The notes under the pieces: model-generated | What the model saw: only the letters and a program-made list of their open reading frames with translations | What the model was told of the DNA's origin: nothing | Database searches by the model: none | NCBI RefSeq assembly: GCF_039852015.1 | Contig: NZ_CP156627.1 | Coordinates: 1,488,001-1,552,000, forward strand | Reading direction: 5' to 3' | From: Robbsia sp. KACC 23696 | GTDB lineage: Bacteria; Pseudomonadota; Gammaproteobacteria; Burkholderiales; Burkholderiaceae | DNA length: 64,000 bases | Translations under genes and position numbers: made by a program | Shown: one piece after another, positions 63,832 through 64,000 of the stretch | Position numbering within the stretch: the stretch's first letter is position 1 | Layout of the letters: the number at the start of each line of letters is the position of its first letter

Positions 63832-64000
63832 ATGACAGCCAACCCGTCATTCGACGTCGGAGCAGCAAGTTGCATCGTGATCCGCCATGCCGACCTTATG
63901 CCCCAGGCCTGGCGCAACGGCGGCGGCATCACTCGGGAAATCGCCACCCATCCGCCAGGCGCTGCGGTCGACGACTTCGAATGGCGTGTCAGCATCGCCG
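63832..64000 (+). CDS. hutD: HutD-family protein (start only)
   Basis: 56 residues are visible before the window ends. IVIRHADLMPQAWRNGGGIT followed by REIATHPPGA and DDFEWRVSIA matches the N-terminus of HutD, a cupin-like protein of histidine utilisation with a proposed role in limiting urocanate effects. It starts 27 bases after the ABC ATPase gene, suggesting one operon and pointing to histidine or a related amino acid as the transport substrate. Start ATG at 63832; ribosome binding site weak (GAGAAAT). Confidence 0.78.
   Translation, partial: MTANPSFDVGAASCIVIRHADLMPQAWRNGGGITREIATHPPGAAVDDFEWRVSIA

Noticed and set aside
1-64000. CRISPR arrays, tRNA or rRNA genes
   Set aside because: No regularly spaced direct repeats of suitable length, no cloverleaf-like tRNA with CCA-end context and no rRNA sequence were noticed by reading; a dedicated scan was not possible.

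Overview
The window looks like chromosome from a betaproteobacterium of the Burkholderia/Paraburkholderia kind. Most genes have G/C-rich third positions, and the content is typical of Burkholderiaceae: ferulate catabolism, several IclR/GntR/LysR-controlled catabolic operons with MFS permeases, a FecR/DUF6600-type protein, and IS66, IS3, Tn3 and ISNCY debris. This assignment rests on gene content only; no rRNA, tRNA or replication gene is present.

Layout. (1) 1-2583: end of a vanillin-type aldehyde dehydrogenase, then feruloyl-CoA synthase. (2) 3027-5340: two ISNCY elements side by side, one decayed with an internal deletion and one apparently complete. (3) 5344-15233: a long minus-strand catabolic cluster with two TIM-barrel amidohydrolases/lactonases, three MFS permeases (one frameshifted), an SMP-30 lactonase, a D-2-hydroxyacid dehydrogenase and an RraA-type aldolase, divergent from an IclR regulator. 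(4) 15234-17237: a graveyard of IS3 and Tn3 pieces. (5) 17238-19801: a FecR/DUF6600 exported protein and a small secreted protein. (6) 20416-37173: a six-gene, same-strand, mostly overlapping operon of very large proteins (1161, 1683, 713, 1281, 536 and 198 aa). It includes a DUF6603-like giant protein and a protein with a His-Me-finger-like nuclease motif, and it is preceded by AT-rich DNA and followed by IS3 debris. This is the best candidate for an undescribed system.

(7) 38238-41930: a chemoreceptor, an IS66 remnant, an Hsp20 chaperone with a heat-shock-type promoter, and a TetR regulator. (8) 42001-43674: an esterase and a fluoroacetate-dehalogenase-like hydrolase, divergent from TetR across a perfect palindrome. 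(9) 43719-45400: hipBA preceded by four TATCG-N7-CGATA operators exactly 26 bp apart. (10) 45389-50776: a second catabolic operon (ACMSD-type amidohydrolase, SDR, GntR, LVIVD-repeat protein, MFS). (11) 51247-54790: four overlapping or close membrane/hydrolase genes ending in a DUF4105-like protein. (12) 54984-57359: a TonB-dependent siderophore receptor with a Fur-box-like site. (13) 57644-60597: a luciferase-like oxidoreductase, a LysR regulator and a pair of small DMT transporters, linked by a shared 15-bp promoter sequence. (14) 60716-64000: an IclR regulator, a polar amino acid ABC transporter and the start of hutD.

Functional reading: the flanks are ordinary saprophyte/plant-associated catabolism (hydroxycinnamates, lactones and hydroxyacids, haloacids or esters, amino acids) with local regulators. 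The 20-37 kb operon does not fit this picture: its genes encode large soluble proteins without recognisable signal peptides and look like one acquired unit.
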